Assembly (NCBI RefSeq): GCF_024055795.1
Contig: NZ_JAMXMY010000001.1
Location: forward strand, 186,001 to 250,000
Reading direction: 5' to 3'
Length of the DNA stretch: 64,000 bases
Source: Actinoallomurus purpureus
Lineage (GTDB): Bacteria > Actinomycetota > Actinomycetes > Streptosporangiales > Streptosporangiaceae
Shown here: piece after piece, positions 1 to 8,719 of the stretch
Position numbering within the stretch: position 1 is the first letter of the stretch
Layout: each line of letters opens with the position of its first letter
Made by a program: the position numbers and the translations under genes
The notes under the pieces: model-generated
What the model was told of the DNA's origin: nothing
Database searches by the model: none
Seen by the model: only the letters and a program-made list of their open reading frames with translations

Positions 1-1
1 C

Positions 2-187
2 ACCAGCGGCGTCGTCCTCTCCACCCTCATCGACGCCGCCGACCGCGACTATCGCGTCTACGTCCTGTCAGACGGCGTCGCCGACCCCGACACCGAAGCC
101 CACGAGGTGCTGATGAACAACGTGTTTCCGTCCCGGGCCCACGTCATCGACACCACCCAGCTTCACGAACTGCTGCGGTCCGCCTGA
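2..187 (+). CDS. Cysteine hydrolase (isochorismatase-like), C-terminal part only
   Basis: Frame 2 is open from the window edge to a TGA at 185-187, giving 61 residues of a C-terminus. It has the pattern of isochorismatase-fold cysteine hydrolases: a TSGVVLSTL helix after the catalytic-cysteine turn (lying to the left), then a strand with VYVLSDGVAD, then a helix ending in VFPSRAHVI. Family members hydrolyse amide or vinyl-ether bonds in small molecules; the substrate cannot be inferred. The gene converges on the next one, and a strong hairpin lies between them. Family assignment is by pattern; the active site itself is outside the window. Confidence 0.7.
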   Translation, partial: TSGVVLSTLIDAADRDYRVYVLSDGVADPDTEAHEVLMNNVFPSRAHVIDTTQLHELLRSA

Positions 188-327
188 CGCAGCCTCTGCC
201 TGACGCAGCGCCTGCGTGACGGTGCTGCTGCGCCAGGAGGACTGGATCGGGTCTTCTCACGCGGCCGTGGGCCCGCAGCGCGCGTCCGCTCGGCGGAGCG
301 GCGGCTCCCGGAGCACCCGAACCCTGT

Positions 328-369
328 GCCGGGCCGGGATACGACCCCGACGACGTATCCCGGCCCGGC
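328..369. terminator. Bidirectional rho-independent-type hairpin between convergent genes
   Basis: A perfect 16-bp inverted repeat (328-343 pairs with 354-369) encloses a 10-nt loop. It lies between the end of the cysteine hydrolase at 187 and the convergent end of the secreted hydrolase at 443, so it can serve both. No U tract follows, as is common in high-GC actinomycetes. The rest of 188-442 shows nothing else. Confidence 0.75.
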
Positions 370-442
370 GCTCTCCCACGCGTCGCGTCGCACACATCGA
401 ACCGATCATCGGGCCAGGCGACCTGATCAGGATCGGGAGTCC

Positions 443-1492
443 TCAATGCGCGGCGATCCAGTCGTTGATCTTGTTGAACGACACGTTCGCCGACGGGTGC
501 AGGGGAAGGTCGTGGGCGGTGCCGGGAACGGTCGCGACGCTGAGGCTGGCGGCGTGGTCGTAGTAGGGCGCCTCGTTGTTCTGGATGCTGCCGGCGGAGT
601 GGCAGTCGACCGTGAGGTTGCAGAAGATGTCGTCTTCCTCACCCATCACCACCAGTACCGGTGCGGTGATCTGCCGGGTGGTGTTGAGCAGGGCCGGTGT
701 CTGCAGTTCCGTGATGGACCCACTGACCTCACCCACGGTGGCGACGTCTTTGTGGGTCTCGTCGTACGCGATCACATTCGGGTCGGCGGTGCTGGGGTCG
801 TAGAAATCGGGGCCGCGTCGACCTGGCAGGGTCGTGAGGTAGTTGATGTCGTAGCCGCCTGATGCGAACGCCGGGTCGAGTGCCGCAGGGTAGACGCTGG
901 TGGCGAAACCGGTCGAGTTCAGGCCGATGCCCGGTATATGCAGGATGCCGGTCGCGACGACCCGCTGTACGTCCTGGTACAGCGCGGCCTCCTTCGTCTG
1001 GGTGATGGACCCCATCGAGTGCCCGATCCCGTTCACCTGCGCGTACCCTCGGGCGTGCGCCCAGCCGATCACCTGGTGCAGGACGTACGCATCGTTCGTG
1101 ATGTTGAGCTGGGAGCCGTCCGGGCGGCTGCTGCTGCCGGTGCCCAGCCGGTCGTAGTTCAACGTGGCGCGGTGTTCCTGCAGGGTTTTGTCGACGTAGG
1201 AGTACGTGTCCGGACTCTGCGGCCAGTCCCAATACGTGTGGTTGTAGGTGGCTCCTGCCACCAGCACGTCGATTTCGTGTGGTCCGCTCGTCCAGGTCGC
1301 GGGGGTGCAGTACGTCGCCGCCACCGTCTGGTCGGCCGGCTGCCCAGCAGTGAGTGCGACCGGTATCGAGACGTCCTGACACGAGCCGTATGGATTCGCG
1401 GCGTTCGCGGGCTCGGCCGCGAGGATCGCACATGGACCCGATACCAGCGCACTCGTCAGAGCGATTCTCGTCATCAGTCTGGTGAGCGTCAC
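443..1492 (-). CDS. Secreted alpha/beta hydrolase
   Basis: This 349-aa protein begins with a GTG start and a Sec-type signal: basic MTLTRLMTR, a hydrophobic stretch, and an AXA-like cleavage region near residue 32 (EPANAAN). The mature part is an alpha/beta hydrolase: the nucleophile elbow GHSMGS lies near residue 158, and a late histidine in GTAHDLPLHPS sits near the C-terminus. Aspartates in the GEEDDIF segment are candidates for the acid. The protein is expected outside the membrane, acting on esters or amides; I cannot name the substrate. It stands alone, facing the upstream gene with a hairpin terminator between them. Confidence 0.8.
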   Translation of the reverse strand: MTLTRLMTRIALTSALVSGPCAILAAEPANAANPYGSCQDVSIPVALTAGQPADQTVAATYCTPATWTSGPHEIDVLVAGATYNHTYWDWPQSPDTYSYVDKTLQEHRATLNYDRLGTGSSSRPDGSQLNITNDAYVLHQVIGWAHARGYAQVNGIGHSMGSITQTKEAALYQDVQRVVATGILHIPGIGLNSTGFATSVYPAALDPAFASGGYDINYLTTLPGRRGPDFYDPSTADPNVIAYDETHKDVATVGEVSGSITELQTPALLNTTRQITAPVLVVMGEEDDIFCNLTVDCHSAGSIQNNEAPYYDHAASLSVATVPGTAHDLPLHPSANVSFNKINDWIAAH

Positions 1493-1783
1493 GTCACACC
1501 CCTCTGATCGACCGCAACGTCGAGCTCACACGATGCGGGATTGTCAAGCGTCAAGCCCACCCCCGCACCCCGCTCGGCATAGAGTCCGTCGCCCGTAAGG
1601 CGTCGGTGGCTGGTCAGCGGCGCACGTGGATCTTGGAATGGCCAACTTAAAGTGAACACCTTGGCTCGGTCAATAAAAACGCCAGGCCGAGTCGCCGCCC
1701 GGCAGCGGTCGCCTCTCTCCGCAGTGGCCGTTCCCGCTCTTTCGGCGAACCTGGTGGGTCCCCGGTGCCAAGGGCCCGCCTGC
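1493..1783. other. Intergenic stretch with no gene seen
   Basis: This 291-bp stretch lies between the start of the secreted hydrolase and the end of the PIG-L gene. It must hold the hydrolase promoter: the part at about 1640-1680 is notably AT-rich for this genome (cttaaagtgaac, caataaaaac). No conserved operator or RNA was recognised. Confidence 0.4.
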
Positions 1784-2488
1784 TCAGAGTGCGAGGAGTT
1801 CGAAGGGCATCGCGTGGCGGACCCCCGCCGTCGTACCGGTGGCCTCGGCGATTCCGGTCAGGAACGCGGCCGGATCGAAGTCACTGCCGAGATTGTCCAG
1901 GTAGACCTTGTGCGCCCGAAGCGAGGCGATCCCGGCGTCGAGGTGACCGGTGACGTCCACGTAGTGCGCGGCGTTCGGAGAGTTGCTGAACAGCGCGAAC
2001 CGCACGCCCTTCCACGGCTCCTCGGCCAGTTCGGTGAAGACCCACGGATTGGCCGCGTCTCGTACGGCGTCGGCCAGGGCCAGGCCGAACACCCGATGAT
2101 CCGCCATGTTGAAGCCGTGCCCGCCGGACCACGTCTCGCGGAAGTTCAGCGACACGACGACCTCGGGCCGGTGACGGCGGATCGCGCGGGCGAGGTCACG
2201 GCGAAGAGGCAACCCGTACTCCAGTATCCCGTCGGGATGACCGAGGAACTCGACGACCTCGACCCCGACCTCGCGCGCGGCCGCCACCTGCTCCTCCGAA
2301 CGGAGTCGCCCCGTCGTGGCCGGGTCCATCGACTCGATGCCGGCCTCACCCCGGGTGCCGAGCACCTCGATCACGGTCTTGCCCTGCGCCGTCCACCGGG
2401 CGATCGCCGAGGCCGCACCGTACTCCAGGTCATCGGGGTGGGCCACGACGGCGAGCGCCCGCCGCCAGTCCTCCGGTACCGCTTCCAT
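1784..2488 (-). CDS. PIG-L/LmbE-family deacetylase
   Basis: This 234-aa protein has the zinc-binding AHPDDLEYG motif near residue 17, the family signature: His, Asp and Asp, with a later His in GGHGFNMADHR. PIG-L enzymes remove acetyl groups from N-acetylglucosaminyl conjugates. In actinomycetes they include mycothiol (MshB, Mca) and antibiotic deacetylases, but this protein is shorter than MshB, so it is probably one of the general paralogues. The ATG at 2488 is preferred over a GTG three codons upstream, because family N-termini begin at the MEAVPEDW segment. It is a single gene downstream of two kinases on the same strand. Confidence 0.85.
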   Translation of the reverse strand: MEAVPEDWRRALAVVAHPDDLEYGAASAIARWTAQGKTVIEVLGTRGEAGIESMDPATTGRLRSEEQVAAAREVGVEVVEFLGHPDGILEYGLPLRRDLARAIRRHRPEVVVSLNFRETWSGGHGFNMADHRVFGLALADAVRDAANPWVFTELAEEPWKGVRFALFSNSPNAAHYVDVTGHLDAGIASLRAHKVYLDNLGSDFDPAAFLTGIAEATGTTAGVRHAMPFELLAL

Positions 2489-2608
2489 GACGCGCACCTT
2501 AGCGCGGTGTCACTCTCCGCCGCTCATGGGCTGACCCGCGGGTTCACTCCCTACTCTCCGGGATCTTGATCCATGGTCTTGACTATTGCTCACCGGCGTC
2601 GTTGTAGC

Positions 2609-4735
2609 TCAGCCGAGGTGGAAGGCGAGCAGCGTGTTCTTGCTCGTGGCGGCGAGGATGGGGCCGCGGGTGCGGAGTCCCCATTGGTCGGTGGGGTCGG
2701 CGGCTGTGGGGTAGTTCCAGACGAGTCTTCCTGTCTCGGCGTTCCAACCGTAGAGTCCCGTGCCCACGCCGGTGCAGATCAGCCCGCCGGCGGCGACCAG
2801 TCCGGCGGTGCGGGCCGCGGGGGTGTTGACGGACCAGAGGCGTCGGCCGGTGCGAGCGTCGAGGGCGACGAGTTGTGGATTGTCCAGGATGTAGGCGTAT
2901 CTCCCGTTGATTAGGAAAGTTCGCTCCTGTTCGCCGGGTGAGGTTGGCGTGTAGGTCCACCGGATCCGGCCGGTGGCCGCGTCCAGGGCGTAGATGGTCG
3001 GCCCGCCCGTGTAGACCAGCCCGTTGGCCACGGTGATCTGGAGCGAGAGCTCGCCGTCGTCGCCGGGGTTCGCCACGGCGTTGGGGAGGTCGGCGCTCCA
3101 GATCTTCTGGCCGGTGTCGATCGACAGCGCGTCGAGCGTGGTGTGTGAGGGGTTGCTGAAGCACAGGTTCCCGCTGCCCGCCAGCACGGTCCGTGTCGAG
3201 TGCGGACTGGACCACCGGACCGCACCCGTCGTGGTGTCGAGCGCGAGGACTTGGGTGCCGCCCCCATCCTGGACTCTTGCCGCGGCGAGGACGGTGCGGC
3301 CCTGGATACCGGAGAGGCCGACATAGGACGTCTCCGCCGGCCCCCGGTAAATCCAGAGTTGGCTGCCGGTGGCGGGGTTCAGGCCAACGATCGTTTTCGT
3401 TTGGTCGGTGAGGGCCAGCACGCCGTCGGTCGGACCCACCAGGTAGGGGTATTCCACCCTTTCCGGCAGGTTGTAGGTCCACTTGACCGTGCGGGATTCG
3501 TCCATGGCGGTGAGCGTGCCGCCGGAGCGTGCCAGGGCGTAGATCAGCGTTGGTCCGGTGGTCGCGTAGCCGAACTCGCTGGACCAGAGCTGCTGCCCGG
3601 TGGCCAGCGAGTAACAGCGGAAGACGGTGTCTCGGTCGGCGGAGCAGATGATCGCCCGGGAGAGGACATGAAAATTGGAGACCTCCTCGCCTTTGATCGC
3701 GGTTCGCCACAGGAGCTTCGGAAGGACGAGTTGGTGCCCCTTTCCGCCTCGGGTCGTGGCCAGTGCCGCTGCGGTTCCGCCGCCGATGACGGCGAGTCCT
3801 GTGGCGGCGGCTCCGCCGGTCAGCAGCCGCCGCCGGGTGCGGGCTCTGGCGAGGGCTCGCAGGTCCAAGACGAGGGTGTCCTCCCGCTGCTGCAACTCGT
3901 GGCCAATGGCGTCGGGGAGCCAGCCGGGGGCGACCGGTGGGGCGGCCAGCAGCTTTGGCAGTAGCCCTGCGAGTGGGCGCCGGTCGGGATCCCGGCTGAG
4001 GCAGGCGGTCACCATCTGCGCCAGGGACGCCGGTACGCCGTGAAGGTCGGGCGCCTCGTGCAGGGTCCGATGGATGATCGTGGGGACCGTGCCCTTGCCG
4101 TACGGGGGGCGGCCGGTGGCGGCGAAGGCCAGCACGGCACCGAAGGCGAACACGTCGGCGGCCGTGGTGAGCTGCCCGCCGCGGATCTGTTCGGGGGACA
4201 TGTAGCCCGGCGAGCCGATGATCTGGCCTTCGGAGGTGAGACTGGCGCCGTCGGTGGCTTTGCTGATGCCGAAGTCGATGACCCGGGGGCCGTCTTTGGC
4301 CAGCAGGATGTTGGCCGGTTTGAGGTCGCGGTGCAGGAGACCTGCCTCGTGGATCGCGACCAGGGCCTCGCCCAGTCCTGCGCCGAGCGTGCGCAGCAGC
4401 GGCTCGGGCATGGGCCCGTGGCGTTCGATCGTCTCCTTCAGGTTGAGGCCGTTGACGTAGGCGGTAGCCAGCCATGGGACCGGCCCGTCGGGGTCGGCGT
4501 CGACCACCGGGCTGGTGAACGCGCCGCTGACCTTCTGGGCGGCCTCGACCTCGGCCCGGAACCTGGCACGAAACTCCCGGTCTCCGGCGAGTTCGGGCCG
4601 TACGACCTTGATGGCCACCGCCCGGCCCGCCGGGGACGCGCCCAGGTAGACCCGTCCCATGCCGCCCTCACCCAGGCGCCGAAGCAGGCCGTACCGGCCG
4701 ATGTGGTGGGGATCGTCGGGCTCCAGCGCGGCCAT
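2609..4735 (-). CDS. Receptor-type Ser/Thr protein kinase with PQQ/WD40-like propeller (second of a tandem pair)
   Basis: This 708-aa protein has an N-terminal Hanks-type kinase: a Gly loop LGEGGMGRVYLG near residue 20, the AIKVV lysine near 41, HRDLKPANILL near 135 and DFGISK near 157. A hydrophobic segment near residues 300-322 (GGAAATGLAVIGGGTAAALA) follows, flanked by arginines, and probably crosses the membrane. The rest is a propeller of PQQ-like repeats with repeated ALDxxTGxxxW motifs. The ATG at 4735 shares one base with the stop codon of the upstream kinase (TGATG), so the two are translationally coupled; a longer reading upstream of this ATG overlaps that gene and is rejected. The propeller is the likely extracytoplasmic sensor; the signal is unknown. 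Confidence 0.9.
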   Translation of the reverse strand: MAALEPDDPHHIGRYGLLRRLGEGGMGRVYLGASPAGRAVAIKVVRPELAGDREFRARFRAEVEAAQKVSGAFTSPVVDADPDGPVPWLATAYVNGLNLKETIERHGPMPEPLLRTLGAGLGEALVAIHEAGLLHRDLKPANILLAKDGPRVIDFGISKATDGASLTSEGQIIGSPGYMSPEQIRGGQLTTAADVFAFGAVLAFAATGRPPYGKGTVPTIIHRTLHEAPDLHGVPASLAQMVTACLSRDPDRRPLAGLLPKLLAAPPVAPGWLPDAIGHELQQREDTLVLDLRALARARTRRRLLTGGAAATGLAVIGGGTAAALATTRGGKGHQLVLPKLLWRTAIKGEEVSNFHVLSRAIICSADRDTVFRCYSLATGQQLWSSEFGYATTGPTLIYALARSGGTLTAMDESRTVKWTYNLPERVEYPYLVGPTDGVLALTDQTKTIVGLNPATGSQLWIYRGPAETSYVGLSGIQGRTVLAAARVQDGGGTQVLALDTTTGAVRWSSPHSTRTVLAGSGNLCFSNPSHTTLDALSIDTGQKIWSADLPNAVANPGDDGELSLQITVANGLVYTGGPTIYALDAATGRIRWTYTPTSPGEQERTFLINGRYAYILDNPQLVALDARTGRRLWSVNTPAARTAGLVAAGGLICTGVGTGLYGWNAETGRLVWNYPTAADPTDQWGLRTRGPILAATSKNTLLAFHLG

Positions 4736-6846
4736 CACGAACCTGCCCGGAAGCAGTAGAGCCGTTGATGGTCGGTCGCGAACACCGACGAGCCGGACAT
4801 GGTTACGTCCCAATCCTCGTTGCCGGAGGCTGGGCCCCAGTGCGCCCACAGCGCCCTGCCGTCGGTCTTGGCGACGAAGATGCCTTGGGTCGATCCTGAG
4901 GAGCCGTTGAACGCGGCCGTGAGGAGACCGCCGGACACGGCGCTGTGCCCCGACGAGCTGCTGAGGGTTTCCGGGCCCGCCAGCGTCCACCTGGCGGCCC
5001 CGGTTGCCTGGTCATAGGCGTGAAGAACATCATTCCTGAAGATCACGTTTGCGCCTGAGGGGAGGACGGTGTTGAAAACCTTGTCGGTGTGCTGCGACCA
5101 CACGGGCTTCCCGTCGGCGGTGTCGACCGCCTGGAGGGTGTCGGCGAAGTTGGCGAACACCCTGCCGCTGGCGACCGCGATGTCCAGCGTTTCCCAGTCC
5201 CGGGTGCCACCACCCTTGAGCCAGGTGTAGACCCAGCGCTTGCGGCCCGTGGCGGCGTCGAGGGCGGTGAGGGTGGGTTTGGTGTTGAGGTACAGGCTGG
5301 TCCGGTCGACGGCTCCGGAGACGTCCGAGCCGGTGATGGGGAGCCGCCACCGGATCTTGCCGCTGGCCAGGTCCACGGCCCAGACGGTTGGGTCGGCGCT
5401 GCCATCCGAGATCCTCTTCGATTCCAGGAGGATCGTGTCGCCGACCACGCCGTAGACGGACATGGGAAGGACGTCGTGGGGCATCGGAAAGTTCGTGGTC
5501 CTGCCGGTCGGAATGTCGATCAGGGTGAGCGACCGGTCCTCATCGTCGTTGCCCTTGCCGTCGGTGATGAGCGTCGATCCATGGACGGCATCGCCCGAAG
5601 ACAGGGCGATGTTCGGCGCCCACAGCCGCCGCCCCGAGCGGGCATCCAGCCCGTACGTCCCCTCCTCACCGCCCCACAGAACGACACCGCCCGCCACCAG
5701 CAGGCGCGACTCGCTGGTCGTGACGGGCGCGGGCGGGGTGAAGGTCCACGTGGGCGGGGGTGCCGCGGCGAGGGCGGTCCCACGGGGGGCGGGCTTGGCG
5801 GGCTTGGCGGCCTTGGAGTTCCCGCGGGTGAGCGCCCTGGCCGTCGCACCCGCGCCGATACCGGCCACAGCGACCGCGACGGCCAGGCCCAGGACCCGGC
5901 GCCGCCCGGGATTGCCCGCGTCCGTGTCGTCGATCCGCGGCAGCGGTGGGGGTGTCATGGCCGGCTCGGACGACACCCTGTTCGCCTCGGCCTCCCTGGC
6001 CGCCACCTCCCGGCGCAGCGCGGGAGAGATCAGCGCCTGCGGATCGGCGGGGGTCAGGGCCGCTAGTACGGCCTGCAGCGGGGGGCGCCCGGCCGGTTCC
6101 TTGTCCAGGCAGGCGGCCAGCAACTCGCGCAGCGACGCAGGCACCCCGTCGAGCCATGGCTCGCCGTACATGACCTCATAGAGCAGTGCGGCCGAGTCCC
6201 GCTCGCCGAACGGTTTCGCACCCGTGGCCGCATAGATCAGCACACCCGCCAGCGAGAACACATCCGCCGCCGGCCCGGCGTCCTTGCTTCCCGCGATCTG
6301 CTCGGGTGCCATGAACGCCAGCGTGCCGACCATGCCGCCGGTGCCGGTGAGCTGCGTGGCGTCGGTGACCTTGGCGACTCCGAAGTCGATGATCTTGGGG
6401 CCGTCCTCGGCCAGCAGGATGTTGCCGGGCTTGAGGTCGCGGTGTACCAGCCCGGCCCCATGGATGGCCTGCAGCGCCTCGGTCAGTCCCGCGCCCAGGG
6501 CACGGACGGCGGGCTCGGGCATCGCCCCGATTGTCGTGAGGGCCTCGTCCAGCGCGGGCGCGGGGACGTAGCCGGCGGCGAACCAAGGATGTGGCGCGTC
6601 GGCGTCGGCGTCCAGCACCGGAGCCGTATAAAGACCGCTGACCTTGCCCGCAGCGGCGATCTCGCGGCGGAACCGCTCCCGGAAACCCGGGTCAGCGGCG
6701 AACTCCCCCCGGATGAGCTTGAGAGCCGCCAACCGGGCGCCTGGTGACCGGGCGAGATAGACGATCCCCATCCCGCCCGCGCCGAGGCGGGCGAGGAGTT
6801 GGTACTGGCCGACGCACGCAGGGTCCCCCGGTTGGAGCGACTGCAC
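4735..6846 (-). CDS. Receptor-type Ser/Thr protein kinase with PQQ/WD40-like propeller (first of a tandem pair)
   Basis: This 703-aa protein has the same architecture as its downstream neighbour: kinase motifs LGAGGMGIVYLA, HRDLKPGNILL (near residue 134) and DFGVAKVTD. A Pro-rich linker precedes a hydrophobic segment near residues 317-336 (GLAVAVAVAGIGAGATARAL), followed by PQQ-type repeats (LDARSGRRLWAP, LDAATGRKRW). The GTG start at 6846 has a GGAGG motif just upstream. The pair probably arose by tandem duplication and has diverged in the sensor half. The kinase acts on cytosolic Ser/Thr targets; the substrate is unknown. Confidence 0.9.
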   Translation of the reverse strand: MQSLQPGDPACVGQYQLLARLGAGGMGIVYLARSPGARLAALKLIRGEFAADPGFRERFRREIAAAGKVSGLYTAPVLDADADAPHPWFAAGYVPAPALDEALTTIGAMPEPAVRALGAGLTEALQAIHGAGLVHRDLKPGNILLAEDGPKIIDFGVAKVTDATQLTGTGGMVGTLAFMAPEQIAGSKDAGPAADVFSLAGVLIYAATGAKPFGERDSAALLYEVMYGEPWLDGVPASLRELLAACLDKEPAGRPPLQAVLAALTPADPQALISPALRREVAAREAEANRVSSEPAMTPPPLPRIDDTDAGNPGRRRVLGLAVAVAVAGIGAGATARALTRGNSKAAKPAKPAPRGTALAAAPPPTWTFTPPAPVTTSESRLLVAGGVVLWGGEEGTYGLDARSGRRLWAPNIALSSGDAVHGSTLITDGKGNDDEDRSLTLIDIPTGRTTNFPMPHDVLPMSVYGVVGDTILLESKRISDGSADPTVWAVDLASGKIRWRLPITGSDVSGAVDRTSLYLNTKPTLTALDAATGRKRWVYTWLKGGGTRDWETLDIAVASGRVFANFADTLQAVDTADGKPVWSQHTDKVFNTVLPSGANVIFRNDVLHAYDQATGAARWTLAGPETLSSSSGHSAVSGGLLTAAFNGSSGSTQGIFVAKTDGRALWAHWGPASGNEDWDVTMSGSSVFATDHQRLYCFRAGS

Positions 6847-6943
6847 ACCGACCTCCGATCAAAAGAACACGCGTGTATGCAGAGTTTAGTGAAAACCTGA
6901 TTGCCTCGGTGACCTGTGGGTGCCCGTAATTCGGCCGCCTCCA

Positions 6944-7261
6944 TGCGACCTGGGCGTATTCGTGGAGGAGGCCACCGAGTCTGTCTCGTCGGGTGATCTT
7001 CATATCGGCGTGCCAGCGCAGCAGCGTGCCAGGCGTGACCAGCAACCCGACCCGGCGCGGTTTCGGGAGCAGCCGGGCCAGCGCCGTGATCAGAGCCCGG
7101 TCGGCCCAGGTCGGCTTGGGCCGGGCGACCTGACGGCGTAACGCCGACAGCTGGTGGCGAAGCACCAGGATCTCGGCTTCCTTGGAGACGTCCGAGCGGA
7201 GGAGCAGAGCAAGGGCGCCGAGGAGCCGGATGAAGATCGGATAGACCAGTCGCAAAGCCAC
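6944..7261 (-). pseudogene. Internally deleted DDE-type transposase (integrase family)
   Basis: From a GTG at 7261 the reading gives the typical N-terminus of an actinobacterial integrase-core transposase (SDVSKEAEILVLRHQL, then RQVARPKPTWADRA and VTPGTLLRWH). After LLRWHADM it jumps directly to the family C-terminus RRDRLGGLLHEYAQVA, so the whole catalytic core is missing. The natural stop codon after QVA is also lost, and the reading runs on into foreign sequence. It is a dead deletion derivative. The last 36 bp (6944-6979) recur inverted at 7355-7390. Confidence 0.75.
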
Positions 7262-7390
7262 GAATCCGTATCCTGCCGCGCCCCGCCCGTGTCTGTGCGC
7301 CGATCGAGAAACCCCAGGTCATACCCGGTGGCCCAATGCTGGGCACCCGCACGGCTCGGCGGCCTCCTCCACGAATACGCCCAGGTCGCA
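6944..7390. repeat. Inverted repeat of a transposase 3' end (36 bp arms)
   Basis: The arm at 6944-6979 and its reverse complement at 7355-7390 match at 35 of 36 positions. Both encode the C-terminus GLLHEYAQVA of the same transposase family in opposite orientations. In the right-hand copy a TGA directly follows QVA at 7391-7393, showing the native stop. The arrangement implies two copies inserted or recombined head to head, followed by loss of the intervening parts. Confidence 0.8.
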
Positions 7391-7421
7391 TGAGGTGACA
7401 CAGGATTCGGGACCTACAGGC

Positions 7422-7544
7422 GGTGGCGGGGGCGACCAGCAGGTAGGTCGAGGGTGCGACGCCGATTTCACCGATGGTGGTCCAGGCGGTGACGCGGCTT
7501 TGTAGCGGTTTGGGGACGTGCTGCTGGATGAGGCTGCGCCAAGT
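7422..7544 (-). pseudogene. MFS transporter fragment, frameshifted
   Basis: Forty-one codons read TWRSLIQQHVPKPLQSRVTAW and continue into a hydrophobic segment. This matches the loop 10-11 region of major-facilitator exporters (LVQRxVPxxLRGRVxAW). Upstream coding continues in another frame (VALAAADLANL) after about 7545, so at least one frameshift is present. There is no start and no stop in frame. This is a remnant with no expected function. Confidence 0.5.
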
Positions 7545-7618
7545 TGGCCAGGTCGGCTGCGGCTAGGGCCACGCCGACACCACCGTCCGGGCCGCGTAAA
7601 AGCGCGTCCCCGCGCCCG

Positions 7619-7841
7619 TCAATCCAGTTCACTCAACCGCCGCCGGAGCTCATGCGCCTGGCGATCCTTGAGAACCTCGAACAGCGCCAGAGCCTCGCTC
7701 CACAGACTTCGGCAGATCTACCACGTTGACGCTGCGAGCATCATCGGAGTAGCCATCGAAGGCCGCATAATAGCTCCAGTCGCCCGGCTCGATCGCACGT
7801 AGTCTCACGAGCCTGCCAGACCAGACCGATGAACTCTTCAT
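7619..7841 (-). pseudogene. GNAT-like acetyltransferase N-terminal fragment joined to an out-of-frame tail
   Basis: The ATG at 7841 opens a reading with GRLVRLRAIEPGDWSYYAAF, resembling the first strand and helix of GNAT acetyltransferases. After about 40 residues sense is lost. A second frame from about 7705 reads LWSEALALFEVLKDRQAHEL and ends at a TGA at 7619-7621. One frameshift near 7700 would join them. A whole GNAT domain (about 140 aa or more) is not present, so this is a broken gene. The GNAT assignment rests on a short match. Confidence 0.4.
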
Positions 7842-7971
7842 TGAATTCTACCCAAGCCGTTCACGTCGATACGACGGCTCTGGTTCCTCATCCGGCCCGC
7901 AGTCGAGACATCGCCCGACATGCCGAGGGTTAAATACCCTCGGTCAGGTGCGAGTGCAGGGAATCGGCCCG

Positions 7972-8517
7972 CTATCTGCCATTCATTCGCGGATACCATG
8001 CTCTGTACAGATCGAATTTCATGGCGTGGCGCCAAGCGATGTCCCACGAATTCAGATGCCGGGCAACCTCTTCAGGAACTTCGGTCCGCTCGAAACCCAA
8101 GAAACGGTTGGACTTGTCGAAACGCAGGAACACCAGCAGCCGGTCGTCGAATATCCAGTAATCATATGGCGGCAAGTCCAACCGCTGGGAGGCGTCGCGT
8201 AACAGGTAGCGGATATCCTCGCCAGCGGCCAGATTGAGAGGCGTATGGGCAATCTCGAACCGGAGGTAGTCGCTTGGCGGGTCGTCGACGACACGCACTC
8301 TCTCAACCCTTTTTCCGGAACCCGTCTGCCTGGACATGAGATCGAGCCATGGGCGAAACCATGCGGTATCCGGATCCGCACCGGCGAGAAATATCTGGAA
8401 CGGCTCGTCCTCTTCGGCGACACCATACGAACGTCTTACCTCCAGGCGGCGAGCCGCGCTCGTGAAGGACGAGAAGAGATCGAGAAAGGCGTCACCGTCG
8501 GCGATCAGGGTCCCCAT
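7972..8517 (-). CDS. DUF6879 family protein
   Basis: This 181-aa soluble protein matches the actinobacterial DUF6879 pattern: FRPWLDLMSRQTGSGKRVERVRVV followed by PPSDYLRFEIAHTP, YDYWIFDDRLLVFLRF, and a C-terminal helix with AWRHAMKFDLYR (shown here in pieces as separate strands and helices). Molecular function is unknown. In actinomycetes this family often sits beside helix-turn-helix regulators or small proteins. Here the 66-aa gene directly upstream ends one base before the ATG, so the two are co-translated. There is no membrane segment. Confidence 0.8.
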   Translation of the reverse strand: MGTLIADGDAFLDLFSSFTSAARRLEVRRSYGVAEEDEPFQIFLAGADPDTAWFRPWLDLMSRQTGSGKRVERVRVVDDPPSDYLRFEIAHTPLNLAAGEDIRYLLRDASQRLDLPPYDYWIFDDRLLVFLRFDKSNRFLGFERTEVPEEVARHLNSWDIAWRHAMKFDLYRAWYPRMNGR

Positions 8518-8518
8518 A

Positions 8519-8719
8519 TCACGCCTGGGGGTCGAAGTCGGCGAGGAGGCGCCTGGGGACTATCACGAAGTTTTCGCCAGGAAGTACATCGCGCAGCTGC
8601 GCCAAGGCCTCTTCGTCGGTGAGCTGATAGCCCTGTACGACTATGTCCCCGGTGTCTGTTTCATAGAGAGACGGGCATGACCCGGCGTTGCTCGTGCTGC
8701 TGAGGAAGCGGAGTTTCAC
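8519..8719 (-). CDS. Small protein upstream of DUF6879, 66 aa
   Basis: The GTG start at 8719 follows a good ribosome site (GGGAGGAC, five bases upstream). The product begins VKLRFLSSTSNAGSCPSLYE and ends with a positively charged PRRLLADFDPQA tail. A longer reading from farther upstream has no ribosome site. The predicted fold is a small alpha/beta unit; I do not know its function. Its stop is one base from the DUF6879 ATG, a pairing I associate with a two-gene actinobacterial module. Confidence 0.7.
   Translation of the reverse strand: MKLRFLSSTSNAGSCPSLYETDTGDIVVQGYQLTDEEALAQLRDVLPGENFVIVPRRLLADFDPQA

Noticed and set aside
4736-4990. N-terminal extension of the second kinase to 4990
   Set aside because: It overlaps the upstream kinase coding region out of frame and has no homology; the coupled ATG at 4735 starts exactly at the kinase domain.
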